Positions 57,642 to 64,000 of a stretch of 64,000 bases of DNA are shown here, one piece after another. The position numbers and the translations under genes are program-made. The notes under the pieces were generated by a model. The model saw nothing but the letters and a program-made list of their open reading frames with translations, was not told where the DNA came from and did not search any database. The stretch is from Treponema sp. (lineage in GTDB: Bacteria > Spirochaetota > Spirochaetia > Treponematales > Treponemataceae), in assembly GCA_016293495.1 (NCBI GenBank), contig JAEDED010000002.1, positions 62,001 to 126,000 of the forward strand. Direction: 5' to 3'. How positions within the stretch are numbered: position 1 is the first letter of the stretch; every line of letters begins with the position of its first letter.

Positions 57642-57672
57642 AAAGACTTGGTTTTTGCCAAGTCTTTTTTTT
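57641..57672 (+). terminator. Intrinsic terminator of tRNA-Val
   Basis: AAAAGACTTGG (57641-57651) pairs with CCAAGTCTTTT (57658-57668), followed by a T-run. The stem overlaps the discriminator base. Confidence 0.88.
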
Positions 57673-57745
57673 CTTTAAATTCCTTTTATATAAATTTTCC
57701 CTGAACTACTTTTAATATACTGTGCAGATCTTACTTTTATAATAT

Positions 57746-58414
57746 TTATTTTTCTGTGTATGCGATTGATTTTTTTTCAAGCTTGCGGAAAGTCCAGCTG
57801 AAGAATGCTGTGATTACAAGATAGAGAATCATTGCAGGAATATACACAAGTCTTGATGCAGAACCTGATGCAATGTTCTGAGTTACCTTTGTAATGTCCT
57901 GTAACGCTATTATAGAGACGATTGAGGCATCTTTTAACACGAGGATGAACTCATTGCCTAACGGAGGAAGAAGACGCGGTATAGCCTGCGGTATGACAAT
58001 ATGAGAGATTGCCTGACGTCTGCTTAATCCAAGTGACAAGGCAGCTTCGATCTGTCCTCTGTCAATTGAAATAATGGCAGAGCGCACTACTTCTGCAAGA
58101 TATGCACTTGAGTTCAAAGTGAACGCAATAAATGCCGCAAGGAACGGTGAACCGATTGTAAGGGCTGGACAGAAATCCGGCAAGGCGTAGTAAATAAAAT
58201 AAAGCTGAAGTAATAAGGGAGTTCCTCTGAAAAAGAAAATATAAAACGAACAGATTGAATTTAATATTTTATTTTTAGCAATTTTACCCAAAGCAAGAAA
58301 TACTGAAAAGATAAATCCTGCAGACACAGAAAGAATTGTGAGACCGATAGTAATTTTTGCTCCTCCAAGTAACTGAGGCATCCAGTTAATGAAGTTATTC
58401 CAAATCTGATTCAT
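57746..58414 (-). CDS. Amino-acid ABC transporter permease (HisM/ArtM type)
   Basis: A 222-residue inner-membrane permease of a polar-amino-acid ABC importer, with about five helices (first GGAKITIGLTILSVSAGFIFSVFLALG). The ATPase-contact EAA loop is EAALSLGLSRRQAISHIVIPQAIPRLLPPLGNEF. No binding protein or ATPase gene lies beside it in this window. The start at 58414 is set by homology: an in-frame extension to 58561 runs through tRNA-Pro and its terminator and is rejected. No Shine-Dalgarno site and no room for a promoter exist between the terminator U-run (58430) and the ATG, so expression may rely on readthrough. Confidence 0.9.
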   Translation of the reverse strand: MNQIWNNFINWMPQLLGGAKITIGLTILSVSAGFIFSVFLALGKIAKNKILNSICSFYIFFFRGTPLLLQLYFIYYALPDFCPALTIGSPFLAAFIAFTLNSSAYLAEVVRSAIISIDRGQIEAALSLGLSRRQAISHIVIPQAIPRLLPPLGNEFILVLKDASIVSIIALQDITKVTQNIASGSASRLVYIPAMILYLVITAFFSWTFRKLEKKSIAYTEK

Positions 58415-58429
58415 AATCTTTTTTAAGGC

Positions 58430-58460
58430 AAAAAAAAAGACTTGCAAATCTGCAAGTCTT
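58430..58460 (-). terminator. Intrinsic terminator of tRNA-Pro
   Basis: On the minus strand AAGACTTGCA (58451-58460) pairs with TGCAAGTCTT (58437-58446), loop of four, then nine U residues. Confidence 0.88.
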
Positions 58461-58464
58461 ATAA

Positions 58465-58537
58465 TCGGGATGACAGGACTTGAACCTGCGACATTCTGGT
58501 CCCAAACCAGACGCGCTACCAACTGCGCTACATCCCG
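58465..58537 (-). tRNA. tRNA-Pro(TGG)
   Basis: 73 bases; acceptor CGGGATG pairs with CATCCCG, discriminator A. The anticodon loop TTTGGGA gives TGG; T loop TTCAAGT is normal. Its terminator is followed at once by the ABC permease gene. Confidence 0.95.
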
Positions 58538-58551
58538 TAAAACGTGATAAA

Positions 58552-58580
58552 AATATAGCATTTTTACTTAATTGAATCAA
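58552..58580 (-). promoter_or_regulatory. Promoter of tRNA-Pro
   Basis: Minus strand TTGATT (58575-58580), 17-base spacer, TATATT (58552-58557). Confidence 0.65.
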
Positions 58581-58619
58581 GCAGTAAACTACATTTTTTT
58601 CACATTTTTTATAAAAAAA

Positions 58620-58693
58620 TGACCCTTGGCAGAATCGAACTGTCGACAACTTGCTTAGAAGGCAAGTGCTCTATCCAGCTGAGCTAAAGGGCC
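58620..58693 (-). tRNA. tRNA-Arg(TCT)
   Basis: 74 bases; acceptor GGCCCTT pairs with AAGGGTC with one G-U, discriminator A. The anticodon loop CTTCTAA gives TCT; T loop TTCGATT is normal, with one A-C mismatch in the T stem. Confidence 0.93.
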
Positions 58694-58703
58694 GATAGAA
58701 ACT

Positions 58704-58732
58704 ATATTATAGGATTTTCGAAGTTTAATCAA
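58704..58732 (-). promoter_or_regulatory. Promoter of tRNA-Arg
   Basis: Minus strand TTGATT (58727-58732), 17-base spacer, TAATAT (58704-58709). Confidence 0.65.
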
Positions 58733-58781
58733 GTGCGTGGAACGGGATTTTAGAAATTTAACTTAATCAAACCAAGGAATT

Positions 58782-59552
58782 CTACCAGTTATTTTCTGAA
58801 GAAGAGTTGATTTTGATTGTACCTAAGTGAAGAAGATTTGAATAATAAAATTTATATGTAACATCATGACCTAATGCTACGGCATACATATTAACATAAT
58901 AAATATTATCAGAAGGTGTAGAACCATCAAAATCATTGTTGCCAGATTCTGGTTTCGGACTGTTTATATCAGAATCACTTCTTCCAAAATTGAATGCAAG
59001 ATTCTGGCCGTTTTTTGTTTCTGCACGTTTTGGCTTTGTTCCAGTGTCTGAATTATCTATAAGGACACATGGAACTGTGTCACTTGAAGGATTTAAGTCA
59101 CTTTTAAGGTTATAATCAGTGAGTCTGATTTTTACTCTTTTATTGACTCCTGTCGCAGGAATAAGCATACCTTCGTCTAAAGCATTACTGTTCCTTAGTT
59201 CTTTGTAACCTTTTGATTTTATCAAGTCAATTGAAGCACCATAGTTAGTATCTGTATTTATATTTTCTACAGCAGTTATATCAGAACTAAGCGTACTCTT
59301 ACTTCCATATATTTTATAATAAATGGCTGTCCCCATAAATTTAAAATCACTTGTAAGATTTTGATTCTCAAAGGTTGAAAAATCGATATAGTTTTTTGTA
59401 GGGTCGTCATTAGATAAGGTAGCAGCCGGGTTATGATTACTAATCGGTGCCTTTAAAACATAAAAGGTATCAAGCCCACAGGAAGTTAAACCTGCAACAG
59501 ATAACATAACTAACAAGAAACTAAGTATGTTATTCTTTAACTTGATACCCAT
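58782..59552 (-). CDS. Putative lipoprotein, unknown
   Basis: A 256-residue lipoprotein with signal peptide IKLKNNILSFLLVMLSVAG and lipobox LTSC (Cys26). The mature region is Asn/Ser/Asp-rich and probably beta-rich (SDFKFMGTAIYYKIYGSKST, later NIYYVNMYAVALGHDVTYKFYYS). No known domain was recognised. It lies 29 bases after the TPR gene and is the last gene of the rpsA operon; no strong independent promoter or ribosome site is seen. Location should be periplasmic or surface; function unknown. Confidence 0.72.
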   Translation of the reverse strand: MGIKLKNNILSFLLVMLSVAGLTSCGLDTFYVLKAPISNHNPAATLSNDDPTKNYIDFSTFENQNLTSDFKFMGTAIYYKIYGSKSTLSSDITAVENINTDTNYGASIDLIKSKGYKELRNSNALDEGMLIPATGVNKRVKIRLTDYNLKSDLNPSSDTVPCVLIDNSDTGTKPKRAETKNGQNLAFNFGRSDSDINSPKPESGNNDFDGSTPSDNIYYVNMYAVALGHDVTYKFYYSNLLHLGTIKINSSSENNW

Positions 59553-59581
59553 AACGATAAATCTATATTTCTGAAAAAAGA

Positions 59582-60277
59582 TTATTCTGTTTTTCCGTCA
59601 ATCTGCATCTGGAGAAGACGGTCTTTTGAATAGTTGAACCATGGATCCTGAGGATTGTTTCTTGAAACAACTTCAAGGTATGCATCTTTAGCACCAAGGT
59701 AGTCAAGTGTAACTTCCTTGAGGCGTCCAACTGAGAACCATGCATGTGTTGGATCAGCAAATTCCTTATCATTAGCTGCAATTGTGTAATATTCAATTGC
59801 TTTTTCGTTATCATTCATTTCTTCACAAGCTACAGCTGCGTTGAAATAACAGATACCTGAAAGATAAGATTTGCCTGCTTTTTTTGCGGCAGAAAGATAT
59901 GCATCACGGGCAGCTTCGTTGTTATTTTTTCTCAACTGAACTTCTCCTGTAAGCATTTCTGCGCGTGCACCAACAATTCCACCTTTTGTAACATAAGGTT
60001 TAACAGCTTCAAGTGCATTGTCATAGTATGGCTGAAGTTCAGCATCACTTAATGCAGCAGTATTGTTTTTCAAAGCATATTCTGCGCTGTCAATAACGCT
60101 GAGAGCTTTTGAAGTATTTGAAGCTTCAACTGATTTATAAACAGCAAATGCAATTACACCTGCGAACACAACAGAAACAAGAACGATAAGAATGATTCTG
60201 TTTTTGCTGATGAATGATGCTGCTTTGTCTACAGTTTTTTCTTTATTTGGCTTTAATGTATCTTTGTTTTTTGCCAT
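59582..60277 (-). CDS. Membrane-anchored TPR protein
   Basis: A 231-residue protein. A lysine-rich N-terminus (KNKDTLKPNKEKTVDKAASFISKNR) precedes one membrane helix (IILIVLVSVVFAGVIAFAVY). The extracytoplasmic part is built of TPR-type helix pairs, including ARAEMLTGEVQLRKNNNEAARDAYLSAAKKAG and ICYFNAAVACEEMNDNEKAIEYYTIAAN. The layout is like YfgM, a periplasmic chaperone-network protein, though direct equivalence is not shown. GGAG precedes the ATG. It lies between the sigma-54 activator and a lipoprotein in one operon. Confidence 0.82.
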   Translation of the reverse strand: MAKNKDTLKPNKEKTVDKAASFISKNRIILIVLVSVVFAGVIAFAVYKSVEASNTSKALSVIDSAEYALKNNTAALSDAELQPYYDNALEAVKPYVTKGGIVGARAEMLTGEVQLRKNNNEAARDAYLSAAKKAGKSYLSGICYFNAAVACEEMNDNEKAIEYYTIAANDKEFADPTHAWFSVGRLKEVTLDYLGAKDAYLEVVSRNNPQDPWFNYSKDRLLQMQIDGKTE

Positions 60278-60314
60278 TGTAATGTCTCCTAAACTGCGGT
60301 AATCCGCACTTTTT

Positions 60315-61862
60315 TTATCTTATTCCTAATTCATTCAAAAGGCGCGCAAGATAAGTTCTCTGAATATCAAGAATTTTTGCTGCTTTTGTCTGATTATTTT
60401 TTGTCATTTCAAGAACTTTCATTATGTATTTTTTCTTGAATGTATCTGTTGCCGTTTTTAACGACATATCATTTCCATCCATTATATCAGAAAATTCCAT
60501 AGAAAATCTATCAGTTTTAGAAGATTCTTCTGACTTTTCATTAACAATCAGTCCTAAATCTTCAAATTTTATGCATGGAGGAACACCCATTACACATGCA
60601 CGTTCGATAGCATTTTCCAGTTCGCGGATATTTCCCGGCCAGTCATAATCATATAATCTGGCAAGAGCACTCTCGCTGATTCCTGTAAAGTTCTTCTTTG
60701 TTTCGGAGCGAAACTTGTTGATAAAAAACAACGAAAGCGGTTCAATATCTTCTTTTCTATTTCTAAGCGGAGGAATTCTCAAAGGAACTACATTTAATCT
60801 GTAATAAAGGTCGTTTCGGAATTTTCCTTCTTCAACCATTTTCTCAAGATCTTTGTTTGTAGCCGCAATAATTCTTACATCTACACTTATAGTTTCACTA
60901 GAACCAACTCTTTCAAACGCTTTTTCCTGAAGAACACGCAGAAGTTTAGCCTGAAGTTCAAATGGAAGTTCTCCGATTTCGTCAAGGAATATTGTTCCCC
61001 CATCAGCCATTTCAAAACGTCCTTCACGGTTAGAAGAAGCATCGGTATACGCACCTTTTACATGTCCGAAAAGTTCACTTTCAAGAAGACTAGGTGCAAG
61101 AGCTGCACAGTTGATTCTTACAAAAGGCTTGTCACGGCGATTGCTCTTCATATGAAGCTGTTCGGCAAAAAGTTCCTTACCTACACCGCTTTCACCTGTA
61201 ATCAATACAGATGAGCTTGTTTTTGCAGCTTCTTCGACAACATGAAGAAGGTCAAGAATGGCAGGGCTTTTTGCAATGAAGGAATGATAATCTGAACCGG
61301 CAGAAATTGAATCCTGCAGTGAAGTAACTTCATCCTGGACAAACTTGAGGTTTGTTGCATTGTAATAAGCAAGCGCTGCCTGCTCACACAGAAGCTGAAG
61401 AAGCTTCAGGTCGGTATTATCAAATCTTCTATGTTCTGATTTATTGAGAAGTTCAATAACTCCGATTACTTCATTATTTACACTCATTGGAACTGCAATC
61501 ATAGTGTGACTTACGTAACCGGTTTTAATCTGAACATCTGTAAAAAAGCGGGGATCATCAGCCACATTGTTGATAAGGACCGGCTGATTATTCTGTGCAA
61601 CCCAGCCTGCAATGCTCTGTTTACCAACAGGAACATTTTTTGCTTCAGCACCTTTTGGACCAAGTGCTACAGCAAAAGAAAGCGAACCATCGGCCTTATC
61701 AACAAGTAACAAAGACGACGATTCGCACTCTACCAGCTGCATTGCTGATTCAAGAATAAAAACCATCATGGCATTAACGTCATTGTAGCTAGAATTTATT
61801 CTTGAATTTATGGCCATGAGTGTTTTGAATTTATCAACTGAAATAAAATCTATATCACTCAT
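60315..61862 (-). CDS. Sigma-54-dependent activator with N-terminal GAF domain
   Basis: A 515-residue transcription activator. Residues about 20-165 form a GAF domain (ECESSSLLLVDKADGSLSFAVALG), the AAA+ domain follows with Walker A GESGVGKE and Walker B GGTIFLDEIGELP, and a Fis-type helix-turn-helix ends the protein (NNQTKAAKILDIQRTYLARLL). The sigma-54 contact loop reads GAYTDA instead of GAFTGA; the essential Thr is kept. A small-molecule or redox signal through GAF is likely. It sits 14 bases after rpsA, an unusual partner for an enhancer-binding protein. No sigma-54 promoter was recognised in this window. Confidence 0.92.
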   Translation of the reverse strand: MSDIDFISVDKFKTLMAINSRINSSYNDVNAMMVFILESAMQLVECESSSLLLVDKADGSLSFAVALGPKGAEAKNVPVGKQSIAGWVAQNNQPVLINNVADDPRFFTDVQIKTGYVSHTMIAVPMSVNNEVIGVIELLNKSEHRRFDNTDLKLLQLLCEQAALAYYNATNLKFVQDEVTSLQDSISAGSDYHSFIAKSPAILDLLHVVEEAAKTSSSVLITGESGVGKELFAEQLHMKSNRRDKPFVRINCAALAPSLLESELFGHVKGAYTDASSNREGRFEMADGGTIFLDEIGELPFELQAKLLRVLQEKAFERVGSSETISVDVRIIAATNKDLEKMVEEGKFRNDLYYRLNVVPLRIPPLRNRKEDIEPLSLFFINKFRSETKKNFTGISESALARLYDYDWPGNIRELENAIERACVMGVPPCIKFEDLGLIVNEKSEESSKTDRFSMEFSDIMDGNDMSLKTATDTFKKKYIMKVLEMTKNNQTKAAKILDIQRTYLARLLNELGIR

Positions 61863-61876
61863 GTTTCTTCTCTAAA

Positions 61877-63592
61877 TTATTTTTTCTGAGCGTTGAAAGC
61901 ATCTCCCAATGTATATGCACCATCATTATCATCAGAAGAAGATGCAAGATACTGAGACATTTCATCACGCTGCTGTTTTTTCTTGAATTCTTTTACAGAG
62001 AAAGCAACTTTTTCTTTGACCTGATTTACATCAACAACAAATACATTGATTTTGTCACCTACTTTGTATTTAGCAACAGCTTCTTCATATGGAACTTCTT
62101 TGTTGTCGCTCAAGTTAGCCTTGTTTACGAGACCTTCGATTCCACCGTCAACGCGTACGAAAAGACCAAAGTCTGTAATTGAAGTGATTTCACCTTCAAT
62201 TGTAGAACCTGGCTTGTGGTTTTCTGCAAAGTCAGCCCAAGGGTTGTCAGAAAGCTGTTTAATTCCAAGACGGATTCTGTGCTGTTCTGGATCATTTTCA
62301 ATTACAACTGCTTCTACAGTCTGATCTACAGCAAGTTCACTTCCTGGGTGTTTAAGTTTCTTTGTCCAAGAAATATCATCAGCATTGAGGTATCCGTCGA
62401 TTCCATCTTCCATTGAGATGAAAGCACCAGAGTTTGTAAGTTTTACAACTTTACCGCTGATTTTCTTTCCAACTGGATATTTTTCTGTGATTGTGTCCCA
62501 AGGATTTGCAGTTGTCTGCTTAAGTCCAAGTGAAACGCGTCCAGCCTGAATGTCATATCCGAGGATCATACATTCAATTTCATCACCGATTTTTACCATA
62601 TCAGATGGTTTATTGATTTTCTTTGTCCAAGAGAATTCACTGATGTGAGCAAGACCTTCGATTCCTTCTTCGAGTTCGATGAAAGCACCAAAGTCTGTAA
62701 GTTTTGTTACTTTGCCCTTAACGATATCATTTACATGATAGTTGTCTTCAAAGTGCATCCAAGGATCTTCTGTGAAGTGCTTGAGAGAGAGGTTGATTCT
62801 CTTGTCAGCTGGATCAAGGCGGATAACCTTAAGTTCGATTTCCTGACCTTTTTTTACGAAATCCTTTGGACGAGTTACATGGCCCCAGCTCATATCATTG
62901 ATATGAAGAAGTCCGTCGAAACCACCAAGGTCGATGAAAGCACCGAAACTTGTGAAGCTCTTTACAGAACCTTTTACTGTATCGCCAATCTGTACTGTTT
63001 CGAAGAACTTGTCACGTGCTGTGTTCATTGATTCTTCGAGATATTTTCTACGGTTAACAACTACGTTAGCTTTGTTATCCGAATATAATCTTTCGATATA
63101 GAATTTGCCTTTGAGTCCTACCAAAGATTCTGGTTTTTCAACTTTTGAGCTGTCTGACTGACTGATAGGAAGGAATGCGTGTATGTCGCCGCCGAGGTTA
63201 ACCTCGTAACCGCCTTTAACAACTTTTTCAATCTTTCCATCGATTGCTGTCTTTTCGTCAAATGCTTTGCGAACGTCTTTCCACATCTGCTTAGCATCAG
63301 CTTTTGCTTTAGAAACTTCTGGACCGTTTCTACCATCTTTCTTAAGAAGAACTACACTTACTGCTTCCCCGACTTTCGGCAGATTATCTGCGAACTCCGC
63401 TACGGGAATCTTACCCTCTGACTTATAACCGATATCAAGGAATACATATTCACTTGAAACCTGAACAACGATACCTTCAACAAGCTGGCCGTCTTCAAGC
63501 GGTTTAAGATTATTGAGAGATTCTTCTAATTGTGTCTGGATGTTACCCTTGGAGTTCTGGGCTTCTTCCTTTACCACTTCCATCTTTTCCAT
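61877..63592 (-). CDS. rpsA: 30S ribosomal protein S1
   Basis: A 571-residue protein with six S1 RNA-binding domains in tandem. Starts are readable at DGQLVEGIVVQVSSEYVFLDI, DGKIEKVVKGGYEVNLGG, GDTVKGSVKSFTSFGAFIDLGG, NDIVKGKVTKLTDFGAFIELEEG, GKKISGKVVKLTNSGAFISMEDG and GSTIEGEITSITDFGLFVRVDGG, the usual S1 architecture and length. S1 delivers mRNA to the 30S subunit, which matters here because many leaders in the window are very short and S1 is not needed for leaderless mRNAs in E. coli. AAGGG precedes the ATG. It follows cmk by 11 bases, the common cmk-rpsA pair. Confidence 0.97.
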   Translation of the reverse strand: MEKMEVVKEEAQNSKGNIQTQLEESLNNLKPLEDGQLVEGIVVQVSSEYVFLDIGYKSEGKIPVAEFADNLPKVGEAVSVVLLKKDGRNGPEVSKAKADAKQMWKDVRKAFDEKTAIDGKIEKVVKGGYEVNLGGDIHAFLPISQSDSSKVEKPESLVGLKGKFYIERLYSDNKANVVVNRRKYLEESMNTARDKFFETVQIGDTVKGSVKSFTSFGAFIDLGGFDGLLHINDMSWGHVTRPKDFVKKGQEIELKVIRLDPADKRINLSLKHFTEDPWMHFEDNYHVNDIVKGKVTKLTDFGAFIELEEGIEGLAHISEFSWTKKINKPSDMVKIGDEIECMILGYDIQAGRVSLGLKQTTANPWDTITEKYPVGKKISGKVVKLTNSGAFISMEDGIDGYLNADDISWTKKLKHPGSELAVDQTVEAVVIENDPEQHRIRLGIKQLSDNPWADFAENHKPGSTIEGEITSITDFGLFVRVDGGIEGLVNKANLSDNKEVPYEEAVAKYKVGDKINVFVVDVNQVKEKVAFSVKEFKKKQQRDEMSQYLASSSDDNDGAYTLGDAFNAQKK

Positions 63593-63603
63593 ATTGAACC
63601 CTT

Positions 63604-64000
63604 TTATTGGTGAATTTTGCTTATGATTATCTCACAAACACTTTCTATGGTCAAGTCTGATGTATCGATGTAAGTTGCATCTGGAGCGATTTTCAAAGCG
63701 CCTTCTGCCTTGCTTTTATCGAGTGCATCTCGCTTAATTATAGCTTCTTTAATTTCTTCAAGGGTAAGGTTACTTACGCCCTGGTCAAATCTGCGCTGAG
63801 CCTGAACGTCAATTCTGGCATCAAGGTAGAATTTATATTCTGCGTCAGGGAATACGACAGTTGTCATATCACGTCCTTCGCATACAATACTGAGAGATTT
63901 TACGATTTCATGGAGGCGGTCGTTTACGATGTGTCGTACTTCAGGGATTGCCGAAACCGGCGAAGCGTTTGCGCTTACCTGATCTTCGTGAAGGCGGCTT
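63604..64000 (-). CDS. cmk: Cytidylate kinase (5' end cut by window edge)
   Basis: The last 131 residues of CMP kinase, which phosphorylates CMP/dCMP. The frame continues upstream from the visible Met in MTTVVFPDAEYKFYLDA: the sequence before it reads SIVCEGRDM, the family's E-G-R-D nucleotide-binding motif (usually EGRDIGTVVFPDA), and PVSAIPEVRHIVNDRL before that is also typical. The stretch SRLHEDQVSANASPV touches the right edge, so the P-loop half is outside. It precedes rpsA by 11 bases. An ATG at 63867 is internal and is not the start. Confidence 0.92.
   Translation of the reverse strand, partial: SRLHEDQVSANASPVSAIPEVRHIVNDRLHEIVKSLSIVCEGRDMTTVVFPDAEYKFYLDARIDVQAQRRFDQGVSNLTLEEIKEAIIKRDALDKSKAEGALKIAPDATYIDTSDLTIESVCEIIISKIHQ

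Noticed and set aside
58415..58561. 49-residue N-terminal extension of the ABC permease
   Set aside because: It is a translation of tRNA-Pro and its terminator hairpin.

Overview
The window reads as a chromosomal segment of a spirochaete of the genus Treponema, most like the gut or rumen commensals. The grounds are a V-type (not F-type) ATP synthase operon, AT-rich intergenic DNA, many short-lipobox lipoproteins (FTGC, TSC, ASC, FSC), a diguanylate cyclase with a LacI-like sensor, and a family GH5 glucanase lipoprotein that fits plant-polysaccharide feeding. Species cannot be fixed from the sequence alone. I saw no transposase, integrase, phage gene, CRISPR array, rRNA or attachment site. Genes are tightly packed. 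The longest stretch without a protein gene (42127-42660) holds three tRNA genes.

Layout. 1-1634: DUF58/MoxR pair, cut by the left edge. 1767-5359: aminotransferase, solute-binding lipoprotein, Hsp33. 5414-14614: diguanylate cyclase, aconitase-family hydratase, M28 peptidase, acyltransferase, a small membrane protein, GAPDH and an alpha/beta hydrolase. 14614-17988: valS with a SpoT-like HD protein. 18215-25124: a lipoprotein, then an envelope-flavoured operon (TPR protein, degenerate M16 peptidase, GT2, PlsC). 25293-27653: sirtuin, ThrH and a second copy of the TPR protein. 27743-31441: HtrA, Map, J-domain protein, Usp. 31457-40891: V-ATPase operon (D, B, A, E, F, K, I, C-like, G/H-like), preceded by ptsN and secG. 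41080-42583: GH5 glucanase, tRNA-Leu and two tRNA-Gly. 42661-46061: tig-clpP-clpX proteostasis block. 46186-48516: divergent glycosyltransferase and DEAD-box helicase. 48670-54837: smc, two envelope proteins, serS. 54982-57467: PilZ-like protein and lipoprotein, divergent from a ComFB-domain protein. 57568-58693: tRNA-Val, an amino-acid ABC permease, tRNA-Pro and tRNA-Arg. 58782-64000: cmk-rpsA-sigma54 activator-TPR-lipoprotein operon, cut by the right edge.

Regulation can be read unusually well. Many genes have TTGnnn-16/17/18-TATAAT sigma-70 type promoters, and promoter placement repeatedly corrects the start codon. A recurring theme is a -10 box so close to the ATG that the mRNA would be leaderless or carry only a few bases of leader (aminotransferase, diguanylate cyclase, 149-residue membrane protein, glycosyltransferase, helicase). 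Other compact arrangements are a palindromic -35 box shared by two divergent promoters, -35 boxes built from the Leu-stop (TTG TAA) end of the preceding gene, and two protein genes placed directly behind a tRNA terminator with no room for their own promoter.

I found no clearly new defence or biosynthetic system. The leads I rate highest are the tandem tRNA-Gly genes with a non-canonical T loop, the leaderless-promoter pattern, the ComFB fusion next to other putative cyclic-dinucleotide proteins, the SMC with no recognisable hinge, and the V-ATPase K subunit with a signal-peptide-like N-terminus.
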